From Chrysophaeum taylorii (taxonomy: Eukaryota; Sar; Pelagophyceae; Pelagomonadales; Pelagomonadaceae): DNA of 64,000 bases. A model generated the notes under the pieces. It had not been told where the DNA came from. It saw only the letters and a list, made by a program, of their open reading frames with translations, and made no database searches. Below, piece by piece: positions 1 through 9,199 of the stretch; position 1 is the first letter of the stretch, and each line of letters starts with the position of its first letter. The stretch is taken from positions 162,521 through 226,520 of the forward strand of contig JAQMWT010000360.1 in NCBI GenBank assembly GCA_029834535.1, written 5' to 3'. The position numbers were made by a program, and so were the translations under genes.

Positions 1-557
1 CAGACAACAAAGGAGATTGGCAATCAATCAGAGCCCTTGAGCGTGCCGGTCGATTGCGTTGTCGAGGAGTGAAGGCGTCACAGCAGCAGCTGTGTCTGTC
101 AGAGGTGGCGTCGCGCCCGTCTTGCGGCCGTCGCGGCACGCTGCCGGTGCGAGGGAGGGGGCGGGATCGGCCACGTCGCCACCAGCGCGCGCAGGATGAA
201 GAAGCAGTTCTTCCAGCCCTTCGGCCTCTTCTTCTTCTTGAGGTTGTTCATGCTCTGGGAGGAGGAGGAGGATGAAGTTTCTCTGTCTCCTTTTCTCATC
301 TGTCGGTTTCACAAAACCAGTAGTAGTAGTAGTAAAACGTGCATATACTGTTTGTAAGAAGAAGAATACATGCACGAAATTCCAATTCTGGGCAGGAAAT
401 CAATCAAAAGAAACCAAAGTTAGTTTTTTTTTTTTCGTCCGCAGAAGTTTAAAACTTCAATTTACCCGGAACTTAGATCCGTTACGAATTTCCCATACCA
501 GCCCGCCCGTGGCTCTCCTCCTATATATACCACGCGCGATCTTTTATTCTTTTCAGA
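1..557. other. spacer with weak small ORF
   Basis: No gene is recognised. On the minus strand a 66-residue ATG reading frame lies at 99-299. It uses host-like GC-rich codons and contains a Trp-Lys-Asn-Cys-Phe-Phe hydrophobic patch, but it resembles no family I know. It could be the terminal exon of a gene beyond the left edge. A (GTA)n tract sits near 318-334 and a poly-T run near 424-435, just downstream of the 3' end of the monooxygenase gene. Confidence 0.3.
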
Positions 558-3020
558 TCAGAGTGGGACGCGGTCGGTGGCCTTGCCGTTGAGGAGGATC
601 TGTTGTTCGGCGCGTTGGTAGGCTTGGATTGTCTTGGTGAGGGCTTGTATCATGTTGCGGACGTGGTCGAGCTCGGCTTCGGCGGTGGGGGTGAGGTGGG
701 CACCGCTCATTTTTGTCCACATCTGGTCGGCGTTCTCTTGGTGACCGTCTTCGGCCGGTCCGTGGTGCGCGTGGTCTTGCAGTACTTCCGCCGGGAGCGC
801 GAGCCTGGCACCCGGCGGGAGTTTCTTCTTCGTCGGCTTGGGAGGGTCCAACGCGAGGGCGGTAGCCACGAGGGACTCGCGCTTAGCCGCGGACTTGGTC
901 AGGACTTCGGAAGGGTCGAGGGCGTGCTTCTGGGGGGGAGTTTGTTCTTCTTTGAGGTGGCGCTTCGAGCCCGCGGGACGCGCGAAGACAGCCTTTTTTG
1001 AAGCGGAAGACGACGAATTAGTCTCGACGGTTTCGACCTTCTTGCCGTCGATCTCGAGCAACGGCTTGCCGCGATGCACGATTTCGTCGTGCTTCGATCC
1101 CTTCCGGAGATCGGCGTAGAACTTGTGCTTCGCGAGGGCCTTCCGGACAACCGGGTGGAGCCAGGCGTCCTTTTCCTCGCCCCGGAGACCGTACTTGTAG
1201 TGATCGGCGAACTGTTTTTCCAGATCTTTGTAGCGCGTCCAGGGGTCGATTTCTACTTGGAACGTCGGCGTTTCGACGTCCTTATCGATCTTCCGGAGCT
1301 GCTTCATGACGGTCCCCTTGTCGTCGTACGCCCCCTTGGCCAGGTCGTCGGTCACGACGAGGCGCTTGCACCACTCGAGGTGCTTCTCCATCTGGTCCCT
1401 CATCGTCTGGTAGTGCTCTTCCCACGTGACGTCTTCCTGCTTCAATATCCGCTGCGCGACCAGAGGGTTGAAGATGTTGTCGAGCGCCCAGCAGCAGTCG
1501 AAGATCGCGTGCCAGCCTCTTTTGAGGCCGAGGCCCATGGGCCAGAAGGGTTCGAGGAGCGAATCGCCGGCGAGGGCGACGATCGGAAACGGGGCGCGGC
1601 CCCGGTACGGACCGTCCTCGGATACTTTGTAGCCGGGCGGCGGGAGCTCGAAGGCGATGGATTTGCGCGTGTTCCAGCACTCGGCAAAGTCGAAGGACAT
1701 GACGTCGTTCGGGGCGTCGACGAATCCGTCGTTCGGGAGCTCGTCGTCGACGGGAACGCCCGCGGCTTTCAGTACGGACTTGCAGTACGCTTTGAGTTTA
1801 GCCTTCTCGGCGCTCTTGCTGTCGCCGCCGTCGAGGGCCGCCCGCGCGACCGTGTGATGGTAAACCTTTCCCGAGAGCCCGTGCTTGACGAGATTCGCGC
1901 GCTTGGGGGTGAGAATCGTGTAGTTGTGGAACCCCGCCTTGTAGTAGATGAGAGCTTCGAGATCGGCGTCGGCCTCCTCGTTCAACTTGTGGAAGAAGTC
2001 GCGAAACACCAGCTTCGTGCGGTTCATGTCGTTGGGCTCTTGCCCAAACTCGAACCCGAGCTCGCGGAGCCTCCTGCGCGACACCTTGCGGACGTTGGCC
2101 ACGATGCCCACGCAGTCCTGGAACTTTCGCTTTTCGATCTCGCCGAGATACTTCGTCATCGTCTGCCGCACCGTCGACCGCGGCCCGTCGCACCCGACCA
2201 AAGCGTCGCATTCTTGTTCCAAATCTTCCTTTTTCGCGTGCTCGTCAAACGTCAAATCCAGCTTCCACCGCGGCATCATCGTTTCTGGGTCCGCGACGAC
2301 GACGGCGTTTTTGTAGCCGACGCCGAGCCGAAAATCCACGCCTAAGAGTAGCGCGTTCTTCAACAAGAGACACTGGAGCTCGTCGATCCCGATCGACGAC
2401 GTCTCGGGCTCGGTAAACACGGGATACTGGCACTTCTGCAGCAAAAAGTCCTTCCCGTTGAGCTTCGCGAGGTCGTTCCGAACAAAGTTCCACATGTGAG
2501 GCCGGTTGATCCGATTCGTGAACCCGAGCACCTCGAGTCCGCCCTCCTCGGATCTTTTTTCCCGCCGTTTCTCGAGGACCGTCACGGCGTGCCCGCCCAT
2601 CGCCAGCTCGATCGCCATCCGCAACCCCACGGGACCTCCGCCCACCACCACGACGCGGAGCGGCGCGATATTCGGATTCTTGTTCGCCTGGTCCATGTTC
2701 AGCGCCTCATTTTCGCGGTACGCGTCGCCCCGTCGCTCGATTTCGTCCAGATGCTGCCACATCCTCGGCCACTTCCAGTTCCCGCCGTCCCCGACGACGG
2801 CCTCGATCTTTTCGTACGGAAACACCGGATTTTCCTCATCATCCGACGGACCGTCGACAGTCTCCACCACGCACGACGCCATTTTCGCGTCGTACAGCTC
2901 CTCCCAGATCTCCAGCACGCGCTCGCCGTTGTCCACGGGTGGCTGCGCCGCGAGAAACCGCTTCAACACCTCCACCTTGGCGCTCGCGTACGCTTCGAGC
3001 TCGAGTGGGTCCATCATCAT
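558..3020 (-). CDS. MICAL-like FAD-dependent monooxygenase
   Basis: This 820-residue protein is probably a flavoprotein hydroxylase of the MICAL branch, whose animal members oxidise actin methionines. The FAD-binding Rossmann motif GGGPVG is at about 127-132, followed by the acidic/basic end of the second strand (Glu150-Lys-Arg). The mid-domain motif GCDGPRS is at 276-282. The family-typical FAD/phosphate motif GDSLLEPFWPMG is at 485-496 and is the strongest link to MICAL. After about residue 640 the chain is low-complexity and Lys/Pro/Glu-rich. I see no calponin-homology or LIM domain, so actin targeting is not supported by sequence. The start is the first of three tandem ATGs at 3020; the upstream in-frame stretch to 3131 has no ATG. 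The substrate is unknown. A bacterial-type aromatic hydroxylase is the alternative but fits the GDSLLEPFWPMG block less well. Confidence 0.85.
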   Translation of the reverse strand: MMMDPLELEAYASAKVEVLKRFLAAQPPVDNGERVLEIWEELYDAKMASCVVETVDGPSDDEENPVFPYEKIEAVVGDGGNWKWPRMWQHLDEIERRGDAYRENEALNMDQANKNPNIAPLRVVVVGGGPVGLRMAIELAMGGHAVTVLEKRREKRSEEGGLEVLGFTNRINRPHMWNFVRNDLAKLNGKDFLLQKCQYPVFTEPETSSIGIDELQCLLLKNALLLGVDFRLGVGYKNAVVVADPETMMPRWKLDLTFDEHAKKEDLEQECDALVGCDGPRSTVRQTMTKYLGEIEKRKFQDCVGIVANVRKVSRRRLRELGFEFGQEPNDMNRTKLVFRDFFHKLNEEADADLEALIYYKAGFHNYTILTPKRANLVKHGLSGKVYHHTVARAALDGGDSKSAEKAKLKAYCKSVLKAAGVPVDDELPNDGFVDAPNDVMSFDFAECWNTRKSIAFELPPPGYKVSEDGPYRGRAPFPIVALAGDSLLEPFWPMGLGLKRGWHAIFDCCWALDNIFNPLVAQRILKQEDVTWEEHYQTMRDQMEKHLEWCKRLVVTDDLAKGAYDDKGTVMKQLRKIDKDVETPTFQVEIDPWTRYKDLEKQFADHYKYGLRGEEKDAWLHPVVRKALAKHKFYADLRKGSKHDEIVHRGKPLLEIDGKKVETVETNSSSSASKKAVFARPAGSKRHLKEEQTPPQKHALDPSEVLTKSAAKRESLVATALALDPPKPTKKKLPPGARLALPAEVLQDHAHHGPAEDGHQENADQMWTKMSGAHLTPTAEAELDHVRNMIQALTKTIQAYQRAEQQILLNGKATDRVPL

Positions 3021-3854
3021 CTTCTCATCTCCTACTACTGTACACCAAAACAACCTGTGGCGAAGAATACTTACTACCTGTATCTTGCAGTCAAGTCGAC
3101 GACGACGTCCCTTCTTTGTGCCGCGTGCCAAGACACACGCCCAAGACCAGCAGCCTTACCTTCGCGCACGCACCGCATTGCTGCCCGGGCTCGTGGTGGT
3201 GGAAATAGCCCCCGACCGGAAAATCAAAGCGAGTTCTTCCAGGCGCGAGCGGCGTCCTATGTAATAAATGTGCGGGCCACATTCCCTCAGCAAACCGCGC
3301 TGCCTCATGATGCTGAGACTTCTAACCGCGCCTCTCATCAAATCGCACGCATCATCGTCTAGGCATGTATGTCCGAGAGCTAGCGCGAAGCCTTCCCGAT
3401 CCCGCCGGAACGAGCCGTGTGCGCGGCACATCATTGAGGAATAATATTCGCGCGAGCCCGCGAGTTCATCGCCGCCATGGCCTCGTCGTCGTCGTCGTCG
3501 TAAAGGCGGTCTCGGGATGCCACTGCTTCCAGGAAAATAACATCCCGTTGGAGGCCATGGTTCCTCCCACGGGCCTGATTATTCCTCCCGCCTCGCCGCA
3601 AGGGAATAAAAACAAAATTCGCCAAGCTCCGGGTCGAAAAAGACGACCTCACTACCTAACTAACTAACTAACCGTGATACTTTTCATTCAATTCGACGAA
3701 CACCCGCCCCCTCTTCCTTCCTTCGTTCGTTCGTTCGTTCGTTCGTTCGTTCGTTCGTTCGTTCGTTCGTTCGTTCGCACCACCTCCCTTCCAGCAACAC
3801 AAGAAACAAGCCAGCCTCCTTCTTAAGCCATAAAGCAGCATCCACCTTTTTACT
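3021..3854. other. spacer with microsatellites
   Basis: This gene-free stretch separates the monooxygenase start from the eS17 3' end. It holds a (GTC)n tract near 3483-3502, a (CTAA)n tract near 3656-3671 and a long, nearly perfect (CGTT)n array at about 3718-3776. No conserved protein block was seen on either strand. Confidence 0.6.
3718..3776. repeat. (CGTT)n tetranucleotide microsatellite
   Basis: About 14 near-perfect tandem copies of a TTCG/CGTT unit lie 80 bp beyond the eS17 stop codon. It is the longest of several tetranucleotide arrays in the window's spacers. Confidence 0.9.
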
Positions 3855-4217
3855 TTACTGCGAGACCTGGATTCCCGGGAGGTCCTTGAAGTCGAGGGCG
3901 TCGAGCATGTCCTTGGTGTCGGGGTCGATCTCGATGAAGTCCTGGTCGATCGCCGAGACTTCCGGGACGAAGTCCATGCGTCGCTCGCGCTCCTCCTCCT
4001 GCAGCTTGAGGGAAATCCCGCGGACCGGGCCGCGCTGAATGCGCTTCATGAGATGCGTCACGAAGCCCGCGATCTTATTTCGCATGCGCTTCGACGGAAC
4101 TACCGCTACTTCGTCGGTGACACGCTTGTTCGTATGGAAGTCGAGCCCGAGGCGCGAGTAGTACTTCTCCACGATGAGCCGCGCGCTCCGCTTGACGGTC
4201 TTCGTTCGCACACCCAT
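3855..4217 (-). CDS. RPS17: 40S ribosomal protein eS17
   Basis: This is the 120-residue cytosolic small-subunit protein eS17, of normal family length. Near-universal blocks are visible: an N-terminal [11 protein letters not shown], then [16 protein letters not shown], then the central [16 protein letters not shown] and LQEEERERR, and a C-terminal acidic IDPDTKDML segment. The start is the ATG at 4217. The in-frame extension to 4295 lacks an ATG and translates a (TTGCC)n repeat. The N-terminus reads Met-Gly-Val-Arg, one residue shorter than the usual Met-Gly-Arg-Val-Arg. No intron is needed, although this gene is often interrupted near its start in other eukaryotes. It diverges from the Kir channel gene across a 122-bp spacer. 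Confidence 0.97.
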   Translation of the reverse strand: MGVRTKTVKRSARLIVEKYYSRLGLDFHTNKRVTDEVAVVPSKRMRNKIAGFVTHLMKRIQRGPVRGISLKLQEEERERRMDFVPEVSAIDQDFIEIDPDTKDMLDALDFKDLPGIQVSQ

Positions 4218-4339
4218 CTTGGAGAAGTTTTTGTCTAGCGATTGATTGCTTGCCTTGCCTTGCCTTGCTTTGCTTCCTTCCTTACTGTAACCCAAACCCT
4301 ACCCCAAGGCGCCACCGCCGCCACCGTCAGAAGAAAAAA
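4218..4339. promoter_or_regulatory. divergent eS17/Kir promoter spacer
   Basis: Only 122 bp separate the eS17 ATG (minus strand) from the Kir channel ATG (plus strand). The spacer contains a run of TTGCC/TTGCT repeats at about 4245-4275 and a purine stretch before the Kir start. It must hold both 5' leaders and both core promoters. No clear TATA box was seen. Confidence 0.55.
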
Positions 4340-6337
4340 ATGACGGAGGAGGAGACAGCGCGACTAGCTGCGACGACAACGACGACTAGTCGCAGTGGAA
4401 GTGGCGGCGGCGGCGGCGGAGGAGGAGAGGGTCGACGGCGGATGCCCGAGATGGCGCTCCGGCTTCCGCCGCGGTGGCGGCAGCAGCGAGCGATACGATA
4501 CGGTGCAACGGCGAGCGGCGTGCCGCCGGCGCCGCGGCGATCGGGCGAAACCTTTGGGTCAGCCGTCGTGGCCATATTGGGTCGGATCAAGGGGCTGTTT
4601 TTTCACGACGAAAAGGTCCGTTGGACGCCCTCGCGGATTCTTCTTCGGGACGCGTACGATCACCAGTCGATGGGGCGGTGGAACATCAAGCGCGTGGGGG
4701 GATACTGGGTCTCGATGTATCTGGACGACTGGTTCAACACGATCGTCCACCTGCCCTTCGCCCGGCTCCTTGTGGTTATGTGTTTATTTTATATCGTGAT
4801 CGTCTCGATCTTCGCCGTCGCGTATCTGTCGTTCGCCGAACAGTGCGGCATGGACTTCGCCGACGCTTTGGAAGCCTACTATTTCTCGCTCGAAACGATG
4901 GCGACGATCGGCTACGGCACGAAGGACTACTTTTTTGGCCACTGCTGGGAACCTTTGGTGCTCATCAACCTCCAGGTGACGGCGAGCCTAGTCGTCGAGT
5001 CGCTGTACTTTGGGATAATATTCCATCGCCTGACGCGCGGCCGCAAGCGCACGAACACCGTCCTCTTCTCCGACAAGGCCGTCGTGCGAAGGGTCGCCGA
5101 CGCCTACTATCTGATCTTCCAGGTCTGCGAAATGCGCCGCCACCATCTGTTGGACGCGAGGGTGCGGGTCTTCGCGGTGCGACACGAGCGCGACGCTCAC
5201 GGCGGCACGGCCTACTACCAGGCGCACCGCATGGCGCTCAAGCGCCCGAACGACGCGACCGGCGGCATGCTCTTGATGGCGCTTCCCCAGCTCGTCGTCC
5301 ACAAGCTCGACGCGACCTCCCCGCTCGTCCCGTCGACCACCTGGATGTCTGCCTCGGGTCCCCGCCACTGGCCGGGCGTCCCGGCGTCTGTCGGCGATGC
5401 CGTCACCTCGCCGGGGCCTCGCGCGCCCGCGCCCGCGCGAAATCGGAATCCACCCCGGCACCGCCGCCTCCACAGCAACACCATGTTCGTCCCCTACCAC
5501 CAACCAGACGACGACAACTTCTCCGAAAAATACAACTCGGGCCAGTCCCTCTACTCCTCCGATGCCGAGGAAAACAAGCGCAAGCGCAAGAAGCAGGACC
5601 TCTCGTCGCGCCACCTCGACGTCGACGTCAACAAGGCCCTCGACCGCGCGGCCGAAGTGATGTCGAGCCCCGAGCCGTCTCCGCGATCTGCCAAAAAGTT
5701 CGACGACGAGTCCTTGGCGGCCACGTCTCCCGGCGGTCGCCGCCTCGAAAATGAAGACGGCGCCACCGACGCCGATCGCGAGTCGGACCAAATCAGGCGC
5801 AACATGGAGTACTTCATGCGCGACCGCGAGATCGAGGTCATTGCCATCGTCGAGGGGAACGACGAATACACCTCCCGACTCGTCCAGGCCCGCCACTCCT
5901 ACACCTCCACCGACCTCGCCTGGTGGCGCAATTTTGCCCCCTGCGTCTTCCGCCAGAATCACGGCGCCTGCGTCGTCGACTTCTCCGAGTTCCACCGTAC
6001 CGTTCGCAACCCCCCCCTCGGAGGAGGATCCTACGTCTCCAGCCCCACCCACGCCTACCACCGCTCGCCCCTCTCTTCCGGCCACCTTCCCACCCTCTGG
6101 GGTTCACCCTCAGTCTCGGCACGCGACCTCAAAGTTCCCCACAGCCCCACCGCCAACTCCGCCCCGCCGGTTCCTGCCGCCAACTCTGCCCCGCCCGTTC
6201 CCGCCGCTAACTCCGCCCCGGCAGTTTCCGCCCTCCCCCGTCAGTTTCCGCCACCCGTCGCCGATTCTAATTCGAATTCGTCCTATTCGACCACCGTCAA
6301 GCCGACGACCACCACCCTTCCTGATTCGATCTTGTGA
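4340..6337 (+). CDS. inward-rectifier (Kir) K+ channel with insert
   Basis: This 665-residue two-span potassium channel belongs to the Kir family. TM1 is at about 139-165, the pore helix leads into the selectivity filter TIGYG at 189-193, and TM2 is at about 203-228. The cytoplasmic immunoglobulin-like domain starts after TM2 with Kir-type RGRKRTNTVLFSDKAVV. It is interrupted after about residue 335 by roughly 160 residues of low-complexity, Ser/Lys/Asp-rich sequence. It resumes at about 498 with the Kir strands IEVIAIVEG, QARHSY and VDFSEFHRTV. The last 75 residues contain three near-repeats of an Asn-Ser-Ala-Pro-Pro-Val-Pro type unit. The start is ATG 4340; upstream in-frame sequence has no ATG. 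Intact frame and codon use indicate a real gene. Gating ligands cannot be predicted, since the insert falls inside the gating domain. Confidence 0.93.
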   Translation: MTEEETARLAATTTTTSRSGSGGGGGGGGEGRRRMPEMALRLPPRWRQQRAIRYGATASGVPPAPRRSGETFGSAVVAILGRIKGLFFHDEKVRWTPSRILLRDAYDHQSMGRWNIKRVGGYWVSMYLDDWFNTIVHLPFARLLVVMCLFYIVIVSIFAVAYLSFAEQCGMDFADALEAYYFSLETMATIGYGTKDYFFGHCWEPLVLINLQVTASLVVESLYFGIIFHRLTRGRKRTNTVLFSDKAVVRRVADAYYLIFQVCEMRRHHLLDARVRVFAVRHERDAHGGTAYYQAHRMALKRPNDATGGMLLMALPQLVVHKLDATSPLVPSTTWMSASGPRHWPGVPASVGDAVTSPGPRAPAPARNRNPPRHRRLHSNTMFVPYHQPDDDNFSEKYNSGQSLYSSDAEENKRKRKKQDLSSRHLDVDVNKALDRAAEVMSSPEPSPRSAKKFDDESLAATSPGGRRLENEDGATDADRESDQIRRNMEYFMRDREIEVIAIVEGNDEYTSRLVQARHSYTSTDLAWWRNFAPCVFRQNHGACVVDFSEFHRTVRNPPLGGGSYVSSPTHAYHRSPLSSGHLPTLWGSPSVSARDLKVPHSPTANSAPPVPAANSAPPVPAANSAPAVSALPRQFPPPVADSNSNSSYSTTVKPTTTTLPDSIL

Positions 6338-7847
6338 TGCCGACCTCTCGCGCTTCCTTTGTCGCGTGTTCCTCCTCACTACGCTAGCCGCCCCCTTGTT
6401 TCTTCCCTTTGTAAGCAAGAAGATTTATTATTACTCTCGATGATCTGCCTCCAGCAGCACTAAATAGTTAGTTAGTTGCTTGGTTGGTTGGTTGGTTGGT
6501 ACACCAAGGCGTGTCCTTGCGTCTATCTATCCGGGCCTTCATAAAACACTATACAACGTCGCTATTCTTTTTATGTGCCGCCGCAACTCCCTCTGGTGAG
6601 GAAGCCTCACTCACTCACTCACTAATCCACTCACTCACTCACTCACTAATCCACTCACTCACTCACTCACTCACTCACTCACTCTAAGAAGAGCCAGCGT
6701 ACTATGACGCTTTTAACAGCGTCGGTGCCATATTCGAGGGGGGGTAGAGCAGACGAAGAACCAAGGCGGCGACTCGGTGATCAGTGACAACAAACCCCCA
6801 GGCAGCAGAATATGATGTCGGGTACCTAATTGCGCCATGAGAACTCAAAAGCCTTCGTGTTGCGCGTCAGTCATGAAGGACTTTGTACACGGACCTCTAA
6901 AAAATGATGTCGTGACGAGCAGGCTCGTACGCACGAAGGCGCGCAGCCAGCCAAGCTGCGTCAGAAATGTCGAGCAAACCCCATCAAAAAGACAAAAGGT
7001 GACAGCTGCAAACTCGCGTCGAGTCACGCGACAGCGAATTGCGCGCAAGAAGGGTCATCCGCTCCACGCCAGCCACGCGCGGCAAGGCCTTCAGCAAGAT
7101 GCTGGCGAAGCTTGGTGTCTAAAGGTGAACAGGGAAGTGCATTTTGCGGCGTTCGTTCGGGTGGCCACGCATCCAATCGAGAGGTCAAACGAACCAAAAC
7201 GCGCCGCGAGGAGTGAAGTGCACAAATCTAAAAGACGGAGGAAAGGACCTCCGCGAATAATGCCTCAACCAGCCAGAGTTCACGAGAGAACGGTACAACG
7301 GACCCCCAGGACGCACAACAAAGAGCGCGGACTCTCTGAGCTCGGCGCGACACTCGAGGACGCGGCCTTTGTCGACCGCTGGACATGGACGAATTTTCAA
7401 CGTCAACCCCCCGCATTTTCGCGCCTCCACCGGCCAAAATGAGCGCTGTACGTCCTCCGTACGTTTCCCGTCGCCGACGCACAGACGAGATTCAAGGCGC
7501 CATCGCAGTCTCACACCTCAGGAGCGGCGGGCCTTCCTGCTGCGAATCACGCCAGTGTGAGCCACGCTATTTTCGCAACCAACATCTCTCTGGCCGGTGC
7601 GATCCGTTCCGTAGGTCCAGCCTCCCGGCATGGTTTCTCTTCTGGTTCGCTGCGCACATCCCCCCCGCTTAACCTCGATCCAGAATTTCCCGATCGATCG
7701 ACGACGCAATGACGACTGCTTCAACCGAGAGTTTTCGAACATAAGAATGTCCCCCATGGATCCGTTGGGCAGAAAAGAATCCTAAACTTTTAAAAGTTAT
7801 CATCATTACTACGACAAGTAGTAGCGTAATGAGATCTCAGCCTTAGC
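6338..7847. other. spacer with (ACTC)n array
   Basis: A 1.5-kb stretch without a supportable gene. It holds a (GGTT)n tract at about 6479-6500 and an interrupted (ACTC)n array at about 6605-6683 with two internal ACTAATCC breaks. An open frame at 6837-7442 has poor codon bias and no recognisable motif, so I do not call it. Confidence 0.55.
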
Positions 7848-8318
7848 ATGGGCGGCGAGTTCCGAATGCGGCCGCGGTGTTGTTGTCTCGACGACAGCTT
7901 CTACGCCCCCGAAGCGGCTTGCGTCGCGCTCGTCGCAACGGGTCTGCTCGGGTTCTGCGGCCCGGCCGCTTGCGTCATTTTCGGGTACTTCGGCTGGGCC
8001 TACGTCGAGCGAAATCACGCCATCCAAGAGAGCGGTGGCTGGGATCCGGTCGAGTTCGTCGTCCCGCCGTCCGTGTCCAAGGAGAAGCGCCAGATCTTTC
8101 TCGAGACGAGCACGCGGGTCCTCGACGTCTACGTCCCGCCCTCTTTGAGACCAGGAGACCGCGCGTCTGCGAAGCCGACCACGCTCGTTCACTATGCCTT
8201 TGGCTTGCCGCCGGTCTCCTTCGAGGCCCATCCGCTTCCCGAGGATCATGCTAATCCCCCACCACCTTCCGCGCCTCTTGCGCTCTCGATGGACCGCCAG
8301 TACCTCTCAGTCTCGTGA
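7848..8318 (+). CDS. small single-span membrane protein, unknown
   Basis: This 156-residue protein is not assigned to any family. A Cys triplet near residues 11-13 precedes one strong hydrophobic segment at about 24-50, rich in Ala, Gly and Leu. A soluble tail with Pro-rich stretches follows. The codons are the GC3-rich host type and the frame is closed by a proper stop followed within 25 bp by an A/T-rich TATATA stretch, so it is likely a true gene. The start is the ATG at 7848. It stands alone between a microsatellite spacer and the mobile-element block. Confidence 0.5.
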   Translation: MGGEFRMRPRCCCLDDSFYAPEAACVALVATGLLGFCGPAACVIFGYFGWAYVERNHAIQESGGWDPVEFVVPPSVSKEKRQIFLETSTRVLDVYVPPSLRPGDRASAKPTTLVHYAFGLPPVSFEAHPLPEDHANPPPPSAPLALSMDRQYLSVS

Positions 8319-9199
8319 CTAATATTGCGTCGCAAAAAAAATATATACGCATACCATAGTGAATCGACGACGACGACGCCTTTTGTGGGCGTCGGGGTTC
8401 ATCATCGGGGATAGACTACGCCACACGGCGCGAGAGCGTGTTCGGTCGCCGCCGAAAACAAACCCGAGACGCGCACGGCGGCACGGGATCGCAGCGGCGC
8501 GACTTTATTTATATCTCTTGCATTGGTTCGCAGCTGCAGCTACAATCACATCACCCCTAATTCAAGCGCGCAACTCGGCTTTCGCAGCGTCCACGGCAGC
8601 ATCCTCGGCCGCCGCGCGTCGCTTGCTCCTCGCTCCTCTGAGAGTTGCTCGTCGTGAGGTCTCCAAGGCCGTTCGTACAGGCAAAGGAACGCTGGATCTG
8701 ATCGATGCGTGACGGGCTGAATGCCGGCTGCGAGTCGCGTGGTGGCACGAAGCGGAAGAGCGGCTCGTCTAAGGATATAGATCGTCACGTCAGACACTCC
8801 TGCTGCGCAAGCTGCGGGAGGTACGCGCTGTTCAACATCTCAGGAAAATGCCGAAGTGTTCCGTTGTTTACGTTTTGCGAAGCTTTATCACCTCTAGCCT
8901 TGTTTTGACGCAAAAGCCATTCCGTACATAGATCAGCGCTTAATCCGTGATGATGAACTTGGTGCTGTACCGTCAGACGACGAGATTCGCCGTGCTGTGC
9001 GGCAGCTCAATCTCTCAGCTGACTGGAGCATCGGGCGTTTGTGTGGAGATATGGCGGACGCTCGCTGGTCGTCAGTGCACGTTTCAAGATCCTCCTCAGT
9101 AAAGTAGTGCATGATTTCTGGTCGTCCGAGAAACAAACCTGAAGCACGGGATAATATCGGCCTCGTTGGTATTTAAAGCCGAAGAACAAAAGGTGACCT
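8319..9199. other. spacer leading into LINE remnant
   Basis: No intact gene. From about 8930 the plus strand shows protein-like fragments in changing frames that may be an upstream part of the retrotransposon described next, but this part is too degraded to assign. Confidence 0.35.

Noticed and set aside
1074-2345. Plus-strand open frame of 423 codons
   Set aside because: Antisense shadow of the MICAL-like gene; Val/Arg/Leu-rich with no domain.
3021-3131. 37-codon N-terminal extension of the MICAL-like gene
   Set aside because: The extension has no ATG; three tandem ATGs at 3020 are a better start.
4574-4584. GGGTCGGATCAAG, similar to the transposon end
   Set aside because: Lies within the Kir coding sequence, matches only the first ten bases and has no inverted partner.
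4988-6085. Minus-strand open frame of 365 codons
   Set aside because: Antisense of the Kir channel gene; Gly/Val/Arg-rich and non-conserved.
6837-7442. 201-codon plus-strand frame in the spacer
   Set aside because: Basic, low-bias codons and no motif; the opposite strand is equally open. Not convincing as a gene.
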